A stretch of DNA of 29,437 nt from a virus: IMG/VR virus record IMGVR_UViG_3300036785_000595, positions 1 to 29,437 of that record, one strand, 5' to 3'. Under the pieces are notes generated by a model that saw nothing but the letters and a program-made list of their open reading frames with translations, was not told where the DNA came from and searched no databases. The position numbers were made by a program, and so were the translations under genes. Below are positions 5,093-14,800 of the stretch, piece after piece (position 1 is the stretch's first letter; each line of letters starts with the position of its first letter).

Positions 5093-6648
5093 ACACCGTT
5101 CGCCAGTCGATCGCGGAGCTGGGCAAAACCGATCTATTTTTCCTCTGCAAAGAAATCCTCGGGTACGACAAGATGGTGGATCGCGTGCACCGGCCGGTTT
5201 GCAATAACTACGCGAAAAAACGGCCGGGCGTTCCTCTCGTGCTGCAGGACACGGTTAAAAATCGCTTACTGCTCGATGCTCGCGGCCACTACAAATCCTC
5301 GATCAACATGGGCGACAAGATCCAGTGGATGCTGATTGATCCCAACGTGCAAATCATCCTGCTGTCTGGATCGCAGCCGCGCACCAAAGAGATGATCGCG
5401 GAGATGAAATTACATTTCATTCAAAACGAAAAATTTCGCCAGGTCTATCCCGAGTTTGTGCCGCCCGACGGAATTCAGGATTGGGGAAATACTTCTGGAT
5501 TCACCACGCCGGCACGCACCCTGGCCAAACGCTCACCCACCATCACGATCGGAACGATTGGAACGGTGAAGGCTTCGGCGCACTACGATCTGAGAGACGG
5601 TGACGACGTAGTGAACGAAATCAATTCAGCCACCCGCGAAGGCTGCCAGGAAACCGTGCGCCGCTGGAATCACACTCGCCCGCTCTTAAATCCTGGCGGC
5701 TATACTCACCTCACCGGAACCTGCTACGATTTTTCAGATCTCTACTCGCAAACCATCGAGCGCGGGCAAGCGGTCTGGAAAATTTTCCGGCGCGGCGCCT
5801 GGGTAGTCGATGAAACCGGCCGGCGGATTGTGACTTTTCCCGAGCAGTTCTGCACGGACGACGATCCGGATCCGGCCAAGGCTAATCTGGACGACATACG
5901 CCGGGAAATTGGCGACGTCATGTTTGCCGCGCAATATCTCAACGATCCTGTGGCCACCGTTTCGCCACGCTTCCCGCTCGATCTCCTGATGCAGCAAACG
6001 ATCTCGCGCAAACAGATGCCGGCGGACATGGCCATGTTTCTGGTGTTTGACCTGGCCGCCACAGCCAAAGATGAGTCGGACGAAACCACTGGAATTTTTG
6101 GAGGCTGGGGCAGAGACGGATCGCTGTTTGTGTTCGATGGATTTTTCGGGATCTGGAATGCTTCGCAAATTATTCAGGCAGTGATCGGCGGGGCTCGCAA
6201 GTGGTCGATCAATCGCGTGGGCATCGAGGATGCGGTAGGCGTGCAGCTGATCGAGCCCGGCCTGTACGCGAAAATGAAAGAGCTGGGAGTCAACCTGCAA
6301 GTCGATTGGCTGAAAGTGCCGCGGATCAAAGGCCGAAAAGAGATCGCTATCAGCTCGCTCGAGGCGCTGCTGGTGCAGAAAAAACTTTGGTTTGCGAGCG
6401 AGATGCCGATCCTTCCGCACCTCTACACGCAATTTACTCGCTTCCCGAAATACAAACAGGATGGAATTCCGGACGCGATTACTTTACTGCAGCACTACCG
6501 CGGCCTGGCGCCGGCCAACCGCTATTTGGAAGATCCCGTGTCCACTGAAATTGGCGGGGCTTCCGGCTACTCTCCGTTTTCCGACATGAACGACGGGCCC
6601 TCGCCTGACGGCGACTATGAAGGGCTCAGTGCGGGGTTGGTGGGATGA
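5089..6648 (+). CDS. terL: Terminase large subunit (packaging ATPase/nuclease)
   Basis: A 519-aa protein with the expected two-domain order. The N-terminal ATPase has a deviant Walker A, RGHYKSS (residues 65-71), and a Walker B-like segment YDLRDGDDVVNE (166-177). 'MFAAQYLNDPV' (278-288) is a typical linker motif in this family. The C-terminal RNase H-like nuclease has 'MFLVFDLAATAKDESDET' with Asp321, a second acidic site in 'VGIEDAVGVQ', and a third in 'GIPDAI'. It cuts concatemeric DNA and pumps it into the prohead through the portal at 6863. Length is normal. The start and stop both overlap neighbouring genes (ATGA). Confidence 0.93.
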   Translation: MNTVRQSIAELGKTDLFFLCKEILGYDKMVDRVHRPVCNNYAKKRPGVPLVLQDTVKNRLLLDARGHYKSSINMGDKIQWMLIDPNVQIILLSGSQPRTKEMIAEMKLHFIQNEKFRQVYPEFVPPDGIQDWGNTSGFTTPARTLAKRSPTITIGTIGTVKASAHYDLRDGDDVVNEINSATREGCQETVRRWNHTRPLLNPGGYTHLTGTCYDFSDLYSQTIERGQAVWKIFRRGAWVVDETGRRIVTFPEQFCTDDDPDPAKANLDDIRREIGDVMFAAQYLNDPVATVSPRFPLDLLMQQTISRKQMPADMAMFLVFDLAATAKDESDETTGIFGGWGRDGSLFVFDGFFGIWNASQIIQAVIGGARKWSINRVGIEDAVGVQLIEPGLYAKMKELGVNLQVDWLKVPRIKGRKEIAISSLEALLVQKKLWFASEMPILPHLYTQFTRFPKYKQDGIPDAITLLQHYRGLAPANRYLEDPVSTEIGGASGYSPFSDMNDGPSPDGDYEGLSAGLVG

Positions 6649-6863
6649 GATTCCCGCACATTCTCGCTCGATTCGCGCCGAATCGGCGCTGCACTCGCTG
6701 TGGCCGAGTGGGCTACTGCGAAGCTACGATCCACCTGTGCGGATCCTGCTTTGGAATTCACATTGCTTTTTTCGAGGCGCGTCTCAAGATCATCACTCAA
6801 CGGGCCGCCAAGCCGAGTCGTAAGTTTCATCGAGTCGAAACACCTATGCAACGGGTGAACTGA
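6645..6863 (+). CDS. 72-aa zinc-ribbon-like protein between TerL and portal
   Basis: It starts on an ATGA overlap with TerL and ends on TGATG at the portal start. Cys pairs C-T-R-C (residues 16-19) and C-G-S-C (32-35), with a further Cys at 25, give a zinc-ribbon layout. The rest is basic (Arg/Lys-rich C-terminal half). Its position in the packaging operon hints at a DNA- or terminase-related role, but no family is recognised. Confidence 0.6.
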   Translation: MRFPHILARFAPNRRCTRCGRVGYCEATIHLCGSCFGIHIAFFEARLKIITQRAAKPSRKFHRVETPMQRVN

Positions 6864-9007
6864 TGGCGCTGCTCGATACCCCGCCCGATCTGCACGGTGA
6901 TCTTGATCCCAAAAGTATCCCTGCCCTGCCGCGGCTGCCTGCCGATCTGGATGCCGTAAAGCTGGTCCTGAAAAACCTCAATCGCGCCGAATATTATCTG
7001 CTCGCGAAAGGGCTCACGGTCGAGTGGGACAAAGACGATCGCCTATATCTGTTTCGCATGCCGCAAGCATTTTGGGAAGGCTCGAGCGTGCCGCGCAGCT
7101 CGCTCGGAATTCCCCTGTGCCTCGAGCACATCGAAGCCACCATGCGACAGATCATGCCTACGCTGTTTCCCGATTCCGATCCGTTCATGTGTGAGCCGGA
7201 ACCTGGCACCGAGCGCGGCGCCGCAGATGCAAATCGCGTAGTGATTTCCAAACAGCTCAAGGCCACAGGTTTCAAAGAAGAAACCCGCCTGGGCGTGAAG
7301 TGTGCCACCACCTACGGCAGTGCGATTTTCAAATTTTTCTGGAAACGAACGAAGCGAGTGAAGCGGAGTTGGGCTTGGTCTGAGCCGATCAGTAAACAAC
7401 AAACCGATATGGGCGTGGTGGACGCGCCGAAAAAACGCCGGAAGATGGTGGAAACCGTCGAGGAAGTTTGGACAAACGGGCCCGGCGTTGAAAATTGCTA
7501 CATCCGGCACATCATTCTGGATCCCGATCTGCGCGTGCCGGATATTCGCTTAGCAAAATACGCGATCCATCGCACCTATCCCACGATGGAGGAAATTGAC
7601 GATCTTAGGAACACCCCCGGCTTTAAGATCCCGCCGCTAAATGATCTTTTGACGCTGATGCAGCCGCCGAAGGAAACCCCCGAGCGATCGCTGCTCGAGG
7701 GCCGATCGACCTCGAGCGTTTTGAACACGGGAATCAGCTCGCTCGATATCAACATGGAATTTCGGGCGATGCCGCGGTGGCAGGAATCGAGTGCGGATCC
7801 CAACCAGGGCAAGCTCGAGCTCTTGGAATACTGGACACCGGAGCGAGTGATCTATGTCCTCAACAGGAAACTGTGTCTTAAAAACGACCTTAATCCCTTT
7901 GGGAAAATCCCGTTTCTATCTTTTTGCTACATTGACGTGCTGGATTCATTCTACGGCCTCGGTATCTGTAAACTTATCGGGGGAGAACAACGGTTACAGC
8001 AGGGCGTTATCAATTCTCGACTCGATGATCTCGCCCTGCGGTTGTCGGGCACGTTCCTGCGCAAGCGCGGATCCAACACTCCGACTCAACAGCTCCGGCT
8101 TCGCCCCGGAGGCATAATCGACTCAGACGACGAAAAGGGCGTGCAGATGATTCAATACCCGCCCGCGATCGTAGATGCGTTCACCGAAGTGGAGGCTTCG
8201 GACATGCGGGCCCAGCGCCGCACAGCGGCCAATTCCGCCGTGACTCAGGGTACGGTGCCGCAGCAAGGCCAGATCGGCCGCACGGCCACCGGGATGGACA
8301 CGATCGCCGCGGCGGTGGGAACGGCGATGGGATACTTTGTCGATTTCATCGCCGATCTTTATTTCGTTCCGCTGCTCGAGGCTTTCCATGAAATGAATTG
8401 CATGTGGCTCGAGGATGAAGATATCGAAGAGCTGCTGACTGCCGATCAGATGGAGCTCTATAAAATCGACGCTTGCGGGCTGAAAAATGCCAACCTGGCA
8501 TTCAACGTCGAAGCGGGTACCAGGCTGCGGGCAAAACAAGCGATGGCCGGCCAGCTGATGAACATCATCACGCTGCTGCAGCAATCCGCAGTGCAAGAAT
8601 CGCTCTCCGATCAAGAGTACAAAACCGATTGGGCGAAGCTGATCGACATGATGTATGACACAACGAGCTGGCCAGGCAAGCAAGAGCTGATCGTCAAAAT
8701 GACGGACGACGACAAAAAACGTGCAGCTCAGAAAGCACAGGTGGCGCAGCAAATGAGCCTCGAATCGCAGAAGCACACAAGCCGCATGGCTGAGATTGAA
8801 CAGAAAGGCGTTGCAACCCTTTCGACTAAGATAGTAGAGTCCCTGCTTGCAGAGATGAGTCCGGAAGGAAAGAAAGCACTGCTCGAGCTGAACCAGGCTG
8901 CGCAGGCCGCGGCCGAGCAACAGCAAAACGGAAATGGACAACAGCCAGCACCAGCCGGCGGCGGCGGATCGAGCAACGGAAGTAACGGCGCTGGTGCTGC
9001 TGCGTGA
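6863..9007 (+). CDS. Portal protein
   Basis: A 714-aa protein directly after TerL. The middle holds typical portal features: a long mixed alpha/beta body, 'NPFGKIPFLSF' (near residue 346), 'SFYGLGICKLIGGEQRLQQG' and 'VINSRLDDLALRL' (crown/wing to stem region), and 'GRTATGMDTI', a loop also seen in podovirus portals. The last about 100 residues are a Gln/Ala-rich coiled coil followed by a Gly/Asn/Ser-rich tail. The portal forms the dodecameric ring for DNA entry and exit. The length suits portals of short-tailed phages. The assignment rests on sequence pattern, length and position. Confidence 0.85.
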   Translation: MALLDTPPDLHGDLDPKSIPALPRLPADLDAVKLVLKNLNRAEYYLLAKGLTVEWDKDDRLYLFRMPQAFWEGSSVPRSSLGIPLCLEHIEATMRQIMPTLFPDSDPFMCEPEPGTERGAADANRVVISKQLKATGFKEETRLGVKCATTYGSAIFKFFWKRTKRVKRSWAWSEPISKQQTDMGVVDAPKKRRKMVETVEEVWTNGPGVENCYIRHIILDPDLRVPDIRLAKYAIHRTYPTMEEIDDLRNTPGFKIPPLNDLLTLMQPPKETPERSLLEGRSTSSVLNTGISSLDINMEFRAMPRWQESSADPNQGKLELLEYWTPERVIYVLNRKLCLKNDLNPFGKIPFLSFCYIDVLDSFYGLGICKLIGGEQRLQQGVINSRLDDLALRLSGTFLRKRGSNTPTQQLRLRPGGIIDSDDEKGVQMIQYPPAIVDAFTEVEASDMRAQRRTAANSAVTQGTVPQQGQIGRTATGMDTIAAAVGTAMGYFVDFIADLYFVPLLEAFHEMNCMWLEDEDIEELLTADQMELYKIDACGLKNANLAFNVEAGTRLRAKQAMAGQLMNIITLLQQSAVQESLSDQEYKTDWAKLIDMMYDTTSWPGKQELIVKMTDDDKKRAAQKAQVAQQMSLESQKHTSRMAEIEQKGVATLSTKIVESLLAEMSPEGKKALLELNQAAQAAAEQQQNGNGQQPAPAGGGGSSNGSNGAGAAA

Positions 9008-9096
9008 TCTCCACCGTTGGAATTATGGTATCTGGATGGACCGTATCGCACTGAGCATGCAACCCTTTTTTTCCAGGGTTAGATGGGTAAATCAAA
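9008..9096 (+). other. Intergenic gap with a small hairpin
   Basis: This 89-base stretch separates the portal from the next gene. It has no credible ORF (only a 16-codon and a 25-codon frame). It contains a 6-bp inverted repeat AACCCT/AGGGTT (9061-9066 and 9075-9080) whose loop is mostly T. The T-run is in the loop rather than after the stem, so it is not a normal intrinsic terminator. It may affect translation of the TTG-started gene downstream. Confidence 0.35.
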
Positions 9097-9501
9097 TTGA
9101 CGCAATCAGCTGAGCCAGAGAATCCGCAAATCACCGGAAAGAACGATGCCGGCGAAATCATTTTTCGGCTGACCGACGATCAGCTGAAAATCGTGCGCGA
9201 AATCGTGAACGCTCGCGAGCTCGAGGAACTATCGCGCTTCCCTGGATTCGAGCGGTTTTGTCAGATTGCCAAAATGCGGATCGGGCAGATCGAGCGGCAG
9301 TTTATGAATCCGAAAGTGGCCTACGACAAGGATACCTCGTGGGTGATGCGCGAACGCCTGGTGGCTGTGCAAACTTTTTGGAATAGCATGCTCGAGGGAA
9401 TCGAAGTGGCCAAAGAAGCACTCGCCAATCCGCAGGAAATCGAAGATGCGCTACGCGTGGCCGCGGTGAATCCTGCCGATCTGCCCGGAGAGCTCGAGTG
9501 A
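9097..9501 (+). CDS. Hypothetical protein downstream of portal (134 aa)
   Basis: The frame opens just after a TAA at 9088, and the first usable start is TTG at 9097; the first in-frame ATG is about 60 codons in and would remove the conserved-looking front. The product is largely helical and charged, with 'LTDDQLKIVREIVNARELEE' near residues 25-44. It ends on a GTGA overlap with the next gene. Position between portal and scaffold is common for small head proteins, but I do not recognise the family. The weak start and the hairpin upstream suggest low or regulated translation. Confidence 0.65.
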   Translation: MTQSAEPENPQITGKNDAGEIIFRLTDDQLKIVREIVNARELEELSRFPGFERFCQIAKMRIGQIERQFMNPKVAYDKDTSWVMRERLVAVQTFWNSMLEGIEVAKEALANPQEIEDALRVAAVNPADLPGELE

Positions 9502-9674
9502 CCTTGGCAGACAAGAGCAAGCCGATCCGCGAACTGTACGAAATTTGGCCGAGTCTTGAGTATCCGATTTGGTATTCGCAAGGGAAGAATCAAGTCGTTA
9601 GTCATTCGAGTTTAGAAGAAGCGGAAAGGTTTGTGGCGGAGGCGAAAAAAAATGCCGACGACGACGGGAAATAA
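9498..9674 (+). CDS. 58-aa hypothetical protein
   Basis: It starts with GTG on a GTGA overlap and its end overlaps the scaffold-like gene by 23 bases. The product has an aromatic-rich first half ('LYEIWPSLEYPIWYSQGK') and a charged C-terminal helix ('LEEAERFVAEAKK'). No family is recognised. Support comes from packing and from the fact that the downstream ribosome binding site lies within it. Confidence 0.5.
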   Translation: MTLADKSKPIRELYEIWPSLEYPIWYSQGKNQVVSHSSLEEAERFVAEAKKNADDDGK

Positions 9675-10578
9675 AGCTACGGAAGGTTTGCCGGATTCTG
9701 ATTTCGCTGGTACATCACCCGCGCTCGAGGATCTGGTATCGCCCGAAGATTTTAACAAACTCATCAACGAGCAAGCGCAGGCGCCGCCGGCTACACCGCC
9801 GGCCGAACAATTCCCCTGCCAGAAAACGATCGACCTGGGCGACGGCAAAGGCGTGCAGGTTTTCAAAGGCAAAAGCTGGGAAGAGGTGTCCGACAAACTT
9901 GTCGAAGCGCAGCGTCACGCCACTGCCAAGATCCGCGAGCTCACCTCGCGAGCCCCGAACGGAAACCAGCCAGAATCAAAGCCGCTTTTTCAATCCGTCG
10001 AATATAAACCCCAGCCGTTAACTCGTGCCGAGCAACTGCAGATTGCCGAATTACTCGATGAGAATCCCGAGCGCGGATTCGATGAACTGATTAAAAAGCG
10101 CCTGGGTGCGGATCCTCAAGCGATCGCCAACGGCCTGAACATCATGCAGACGCTTTACCGCGACAAGCTCGAGCAAAACGCTACATCGGCATGGGCGCAA
10201 AGGCACAGCGGAGAATATTGGCAGTATGACCTCGTGCCGGCGCTGCAGAAGATCGCGCAAAAGCTACTTGGGGGCGGCTACCCGATCACGGAAAACAATT
10301 TGGAATGGAGTTATTCGCACCTGGTGGCTGCCGGCGAGCTCATGGTCAATGAGCCGGCGGAAGAGTTGCCGCCACCACCGCCCCCGCCGGCGAGCCCGCC
10401 GGCCGAAGCGAAAACGATTTCACGTTCACCGGCCCCACCCGCGTTTGTTGTTTCCGATCGCTCTGGACAGCGAACGGAAGCGACGACGCGGCGCGAGGGC
10501 GTAGACGTCGCCGCATTGAACAAGCTGACTCTCGCTGATATGCGTGATGCCATCAACACACGCTTGAAACAGGGATAG
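9652..10578 (+). CDS. Putative scaffolding / capsid assembly protein
   Basis: I chose the ATG at 9652, with GCGGAGG about 8 bases upstream, over the ATG at 9631. The 308-aa product is acidic and Gln/Pro-rich, with helical segments ('EEVSDKLVEAQRHATAKIRE', residues about 78-97), a poly-Pro stretch (PPPPPPP near 245-251) and a short basic C-terminal helix 'LADMRDAINTRLKQG'. A charged C-terminal helix that binds the capsid protein is typical of scaffolds. Position between portal and major capsid gene supports this. No sequence family is recognised, so the call is from context and composition. Confidence 0.55.
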   Translation: MPTTTGNKATEGLPDSDFAGTSPALEDLVSPEDFNKLINEQAQAPPATPPAEQFPCQKTIDLGDGKGVQVFKGKSWEEVSDKLVEAQRHATAKIRELTSRAPNGNQPESKPLFQSVEYKPQPLTRAEQLQIAELLDENPERGFDELIKKRLGADPQAIANGLNIMQTLYRDKLEQNATSAWAQRHSGEYWQYDLVPALQKIAQKLLGGGYPITENNLEWSYSHLVAAGELMVNEPAEELPPPPPPPASPPAEAKTISRSPAPPAFVVSDRSGQRTEATTRREGVDVAALNKLTLADMRDAINTRLKQG

Positions 10579-10616
10579 CTCGAGCTCAGTGCGCGGAAAG
10601 CTGCAGAAAGCGCGAG

Positions 10617-10799
10617 GTGCGCAAAGACCTGTCCAGGGTCGATGCGCGACGGACGCCGCAGCGGCCCAAAAGGCGATTCACTGCTGAGGAAATTTGCGAA
10701 CTCGAATCCGGACTGAAAGGGCGATCCCCAAGTAGGCCAGGTCCCTCGAAAACGCGCCGTCGAATCAGCGGTCACTCTCTCGCAGTAACAAACCCATGA
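10617..10799 (+). CDS. Possible 60-aa basic ORF in the capsid leader
   Basis: A GTG-started frame fills most of the 217-base gap between scaffold and capsid genes and ends on an ATGA overlap with the capsid start. The product is very basic (Arg-rich), with 'RRFTAEEICELESGLKG' in the middle. Its packing fits the operon style, but composition looks less protein-like than its neighbours and the ribosome binding site (GCGCGAG) is weak. The stretch could instead be the untranslated leader of the capsid gene, which has no clear ribosome binding site of its own. Confidence 0.3.
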   Translation: MRKDLSRVDARRTPQRPKRRFTAEEICELESGLKGRSPSRPGPSKTRRRISGHSLAVTNP

Positions 10800-11788
10800 G
10801 TTATACCCCAGCATCAGTTACCACTGCGACTAGCGGCCTCTCGCACCTTGCCTCGATCTATTACGACCGCGTAGCAGTGGAAAACCTAAAGCCGAATCTT
10901 CCCTATGTTGCTGTGACTTCCCGCCGGAAACTTCCCGATCGCAACGGCAGAACGATCCAGCTGTTTGGATACGATTTGCTCGCAGCGAACACGACACCCG
11001 GCTCGGAAGGCACAGTGGGCACCGGCATCAACCCCACCACGTCGGTAAGAAACGTCACGGTCAATCAGTTCTTTGACTTTGCTTCGTTCTCCGACATTTT
11101 GGTGGAAACGGCGATTGATCCCATCGTGGAAAACACGGCAGCTGAGCTCGGATTCCGAGCGGCGCTTACGGCTAACACCCTGGCCCGCACTGAATTTGAA
11201 GCGGAGGCAACCGCGGATTCTACGATCGTGATCTCGGGCACGGACAACGAATTCATGTCGGCATCACTGGCCCGCCAGGCAGTGATGTCGCTTCGAAACG
11301 CTGACGTGCGGCCACAAGCTGACGGATTGTTTGCCGGAATCATTTCGCCCGCTCCAGCGTTCGATCTGATGAACGACAACACCGCCGGCGGCGTGATCGA
11401 CATTCTGAAATACCACAAAGAGGGCTCGGAAGAGCTGCAGCGTGGCATCCAGGGATATCGCGTCATCGACATTGCCGGGATTCGCTTTATCGAAACCACC
11501 ACAGCATCACAGTTCACAAACTTTCCATCCTCAGGCAAAACCGGCTATGGAACCTATGTGATCGGGCAGGATGCTGTTTTCAGCGTGAGCTTGGGCGCCA
11601 CTGAAATTCCCGAACAGCGCAACTATCAAGTGATAGTGCGAAATTGGGAACCTTCGGCCGCGGATCCGGCTCGCGTCGTGGGCGCTTCCTGCGCCTATAA
11701 CTTCAAATATGCCGCGCTGCGCGTGCCGCAGGCGATTGCTCTGCACCCGCGTTTCCGGCAGATCAAAACCGAGGCGAGCATTTCCTAG
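10796..11788 (+). CDS. Major capsid protein, N4-gp56 family type
   Basis: A 330-aa protein in the expected place after the scaffold. The N-terminus 'YYDRVAVENLKPNLPYVA' with 'SRRKLPDRNGRTIQLFGYD' is the pattern of N4-gp56-type HK97-fold capsid proteins. Further features are 'FFDFASFSDILVETAIDP', a middle region with 'MSLRNADVRPQADGLFAGII', and a C-terminal 'YNFKYAALRVPQAIALHPRF'. It builds the icosahedral shell. No typical Shine-Dalgarno site precedes the ATG, which is odd for the most abundant virion protein; translation may be coupled to the frame ending at 10799. Confidence 0.85.
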   Translation: MSYTPASVTTATSGLSHLASIYYDRVAVENLKPNLPYVAVTSRRKLPDRNGRTIQLFGYDLLAANTTPGSEGTVGTGINPTTSVRNVTVNQFFDFASFSDILVETAIDPIVENTAAELGFRAALTANTLARTEFEAEATADSTIVISGTDNEFMSASLARQAVMSLRNADVRPQADGLFAGIISPAPAFDLMNDNTAGGVIDILKYHKEGSEELQRGIQGYRVIDIAGIRFIETTTASQFTNFPSSGKTGYGTYVIGQDAVFSVSLGATEIPEQRNYQVIVRNWEPSAADPARVVGASCAYNFKYAALRVPQAIALHPRFRQIKTEASIS

Positions 11789-11817
11789 ACTCGCTTGCGG
11801 GAAGGGGGGAGGGGATC

Positions 11818-14800
11818 GTGAAAACGACGGGCTTCCGCGGTCCCCTTTTCCTTCGAATTCTGGTTTTGATCCTGGCTCTCTGCTGCGCGAGCTCGCGCCT
11901 GGCGCACGCCCAGCTGCAGGGTAACTCGTTTGTCACGCAGACTGTTCCTGGCCAAGTTTTGCAGGTGAAAGTCATTGGCGGGTCGGTCATGGTGCAGGGC
12001 ACTGTGATCGGGATCGCCACGCAGATCGTGAACGTGCCGGCTGCGACAAATTATATTTTCATCTCGAGCGCCGGCGCACTTACCGTTTCGAGCTCTACCT
12101 TCCCACTTGGATCTATGCCTGTTTCGGTGGTGAATTGCGATCTGAATAACATCGTGGTGACTTCGATCAACGATTCCAGGCCGCAGTGGATCTTGACTGG
12201 CGGCCAAACCTTTTCCGCGGCCGGCGATCTTTCCGGAACGCCTCTACTGCAAAACGTCATCGGGCTGCATTTCGGAACGCAAGACGTTCCAACGATAGGT
12301 TCGGCACAGACTGGCTGCATCGAGATCCTGGCCGGCCTGCTGCAGGGCACCGGATCAAACTGCTCGACTCCCACGGGCGCTTTCGCTGGTCCCTTCATGG
12401 TCTACGACGCGCAGCAATATAACGCCACGCCATTCAGCTTTTCGACGGCCCAGGAAATTGGGATCGTTACTTGCACGGGCGGCACAAAAAACTGCACGCT
12501 GGCATCCGCATTGCACTTCACTACGGGCGAAAACGTGGCGATGCTCCATGCCGGCGCCGCTACCGCTCAATCGACGCCGGGAGCTCCTACCGCCACCGCG
12601 ATCAACGTCACCGGATCCACGACGCTGCATTACAACTGCACCGGGATTGATGCTCTCGGCGGCCTGGTAGGCGGATCCACCGGAACGATCGCTAATGCGC
12701 CGGCGGTCTTTGGCAATGGGCAGATCGTTATCAGCTCGATCTCGCAAACGGCCAACGTCGTCACCGTCAATGCGACAGGGATCAATGCGGTAGCAGGTGA
12801 AACGGTTTCGATCTCCGGAGTCACCGGCGCCGGCGTTGGATTCAATAATCACTGGCTCGTTGCGACTGGCGGCGCGAACAGTCTCACATTTGCCCTGGCT
12901 GGCAATGCCGGCGCTGGCACGGTTTCTGGATCCTCATTCGCGCAGCTCGAGAATTCGCACAACATCACCGCAATCAGCCGGGCGCTCAGTGGCGTGATTT
13001 CGATGACGACGGATGCGAATCATAATTTTATCGCCTCGGCCACCAACACCCCAAACATCGTGATCGTCACCGGCGCTTCGCCCGCCGATTTGAACGGCTG
13101 GTATCCGATCCTGACCGCTTCGGGAACCTCGATCACTGCGCAATCGTCAATTTTGAACACGACGGAAACGGGATCGGTCGCCACCGGATCCACCATCGCC
13201 ACGGTGCACGAGAAGATCCTGGTAACCTGCCCTGCAATTTCAGGAAGCACGCAAAACTATGCTGTTTACACTGACTCACCGAGCCAGGGTACGGGATCAA
13301 TCGTCTACCTCACAGAAACGATGTATACCCAGCGATCACTCGAGGATTGGGGTATTTTCTACATGAGTTCGGGCTTTCAGCGCAACTATATGCCGGGCAC
13401 GCCATTGGCAAGTGGCGTCACACAGCCGCAGCTGCAGGCGAACACGATTTGCGCCGGCGGCGGTACGACCACTCTGACGATGTGCAATAACGTCACGCAA
13501 AGTGTTACCTCGGCGGGAATGGCGCACGATGCGGGATCGGGAATACAAGTCGCCCTACAGACTGCGGCTGCGAATGGCGGCGGCGCTGTTTATCTCTCTC
13601 CGATCGCAAGTCAGTTTTGCCAGTACCCGATCAACATGCCTGTGAGTGTGCCGCAATTCACCGATCTGATTCTCGGCTGTAACATTCTCGGAAACGAAAC
13701 GGTCACGAGCCAAGGATTCAATCACATTTATACGCTTTGGGGCGGCGCCGGAAACAACCAGGGTAACCCTCAGTTTCCAACTTCGCCGCACTATCAGAGC
13801 TGGTTCGGATCCGCAAAAGAATTTCTACATGGCGGTGCAAACAACCAATCGGATCAGATTCAGGGGATAGCCTTCGGAAGTTTCGCGAACAATCAAAATT
13901 ATCTAGTCATGGAGAACAGCAGTTATGATCGGATCTCCCAGGTTGCTTTGCTTCCGTTTGCCGCCGGGTCTACCACATCGGCGAACAATGTCGGCATTAC
14001 TTACATGGGCGGCGGGTCCGGAGGTTCATTGCACGAGCTGAGGGATATCGCATCGACCTTATGGGGCCCGCTCGGTGTCGGTGGAAACGTGGGAACCATC
14101 CCCGGAATTATGTCCTTTGGCCCGCTCATTCCCGCGATCTGGATTCGAAGTGGCGACCAGGGCAATCCTCAAATCCTTGGCGCTCAGTTCTACCTTCGCG
14201 GCAATAACACGATTTCCGGCCGCGGCATCTTGATTGACCAAACCTACTGCAGTAATTGTGTGGGGCAGAATTTTGAATTTGGCGCAGACTGGAATCAAGG
14301 GCCCTCGACGCCGTGGGTCACTTTCCTTGGCGGCGGGCCCCCTGGCGGCATCTCGCAGTCTAGCATCACGGTTGCTCACGCTTTACTCGATAGCTCCTGC
14401 GCACCTGTTTTTGCCAACTTCACGCTTCTTGCTGGATCGGTGACGCTGGACGAGGATACAAGCTGCCCGTTCGCGAACCTCGTGAGCGGCAATGTTACTC
14501 CCTCTCTCATGGTCAAAAGCCGAAGCCAGCCCATCGGGCAGAACGTCTTTTTCATTGATCTGCCGTCCTCGAATACTGGTAACTCTCAACGGTTGTCTTT
14601 CCACACACCGACGATTGCTCTCGATGCCTTTGGGGATATGACCAAGAACGGCAGCGATCGCGTTCTCGGAAACATGATTGTCACCGGAGGACACAGCTCG
14701 GTAAACCCTGTGGCCAGCGGTGGTGCGCCGGTCGTCACGTTGCTAGGGTCAGCTCACACAGGCCCACCGGAGGCAGTTGCCGCGACGCCCACCATCGGGC

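Noticed and set aside
5734-6432. Minus-strand open frame (232 codons) opposite TerL
   Set aside because: It overlaps the nuclease domain of TerL; its composition (His/Arg-rich) is typical of an antisense shadow.
7850-8010. Patch of different base use inside the portal gene, possibly a recombination tract
   Set aside because: The patch is short and encodes conserved portal sequence; without a codon-use calculation the difference is within normal variation.
8123-8941. Long minus-strand open frame (272 codons) opposite the portal gene
   Set aside because: It lies fully opposite a well-supported portal gene, has no family features and no ribosome binding site, and is explained by GC-rich codon structure.
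9061-9080. AACCCT/AGGGTT hairpin as a terminator after the portal gene
   Set aside because: The T-run is in the loop, not after the stem, and the stem is only 6 bp.
9004-9096. Tiny ORFs of 16 and 25 codons after the portal gene
   Set aside because: No ribosome binding site, no motif and no useful overlap with the following gene.
11818-11910. Lipoprotein signal (L-A-L-C-C) in the 1300-aa protein
   Set aside because: The residue before Cys is Leu, not Gly/Ala/Ser, and a better type I cleavage site (AHA-Q) follows.
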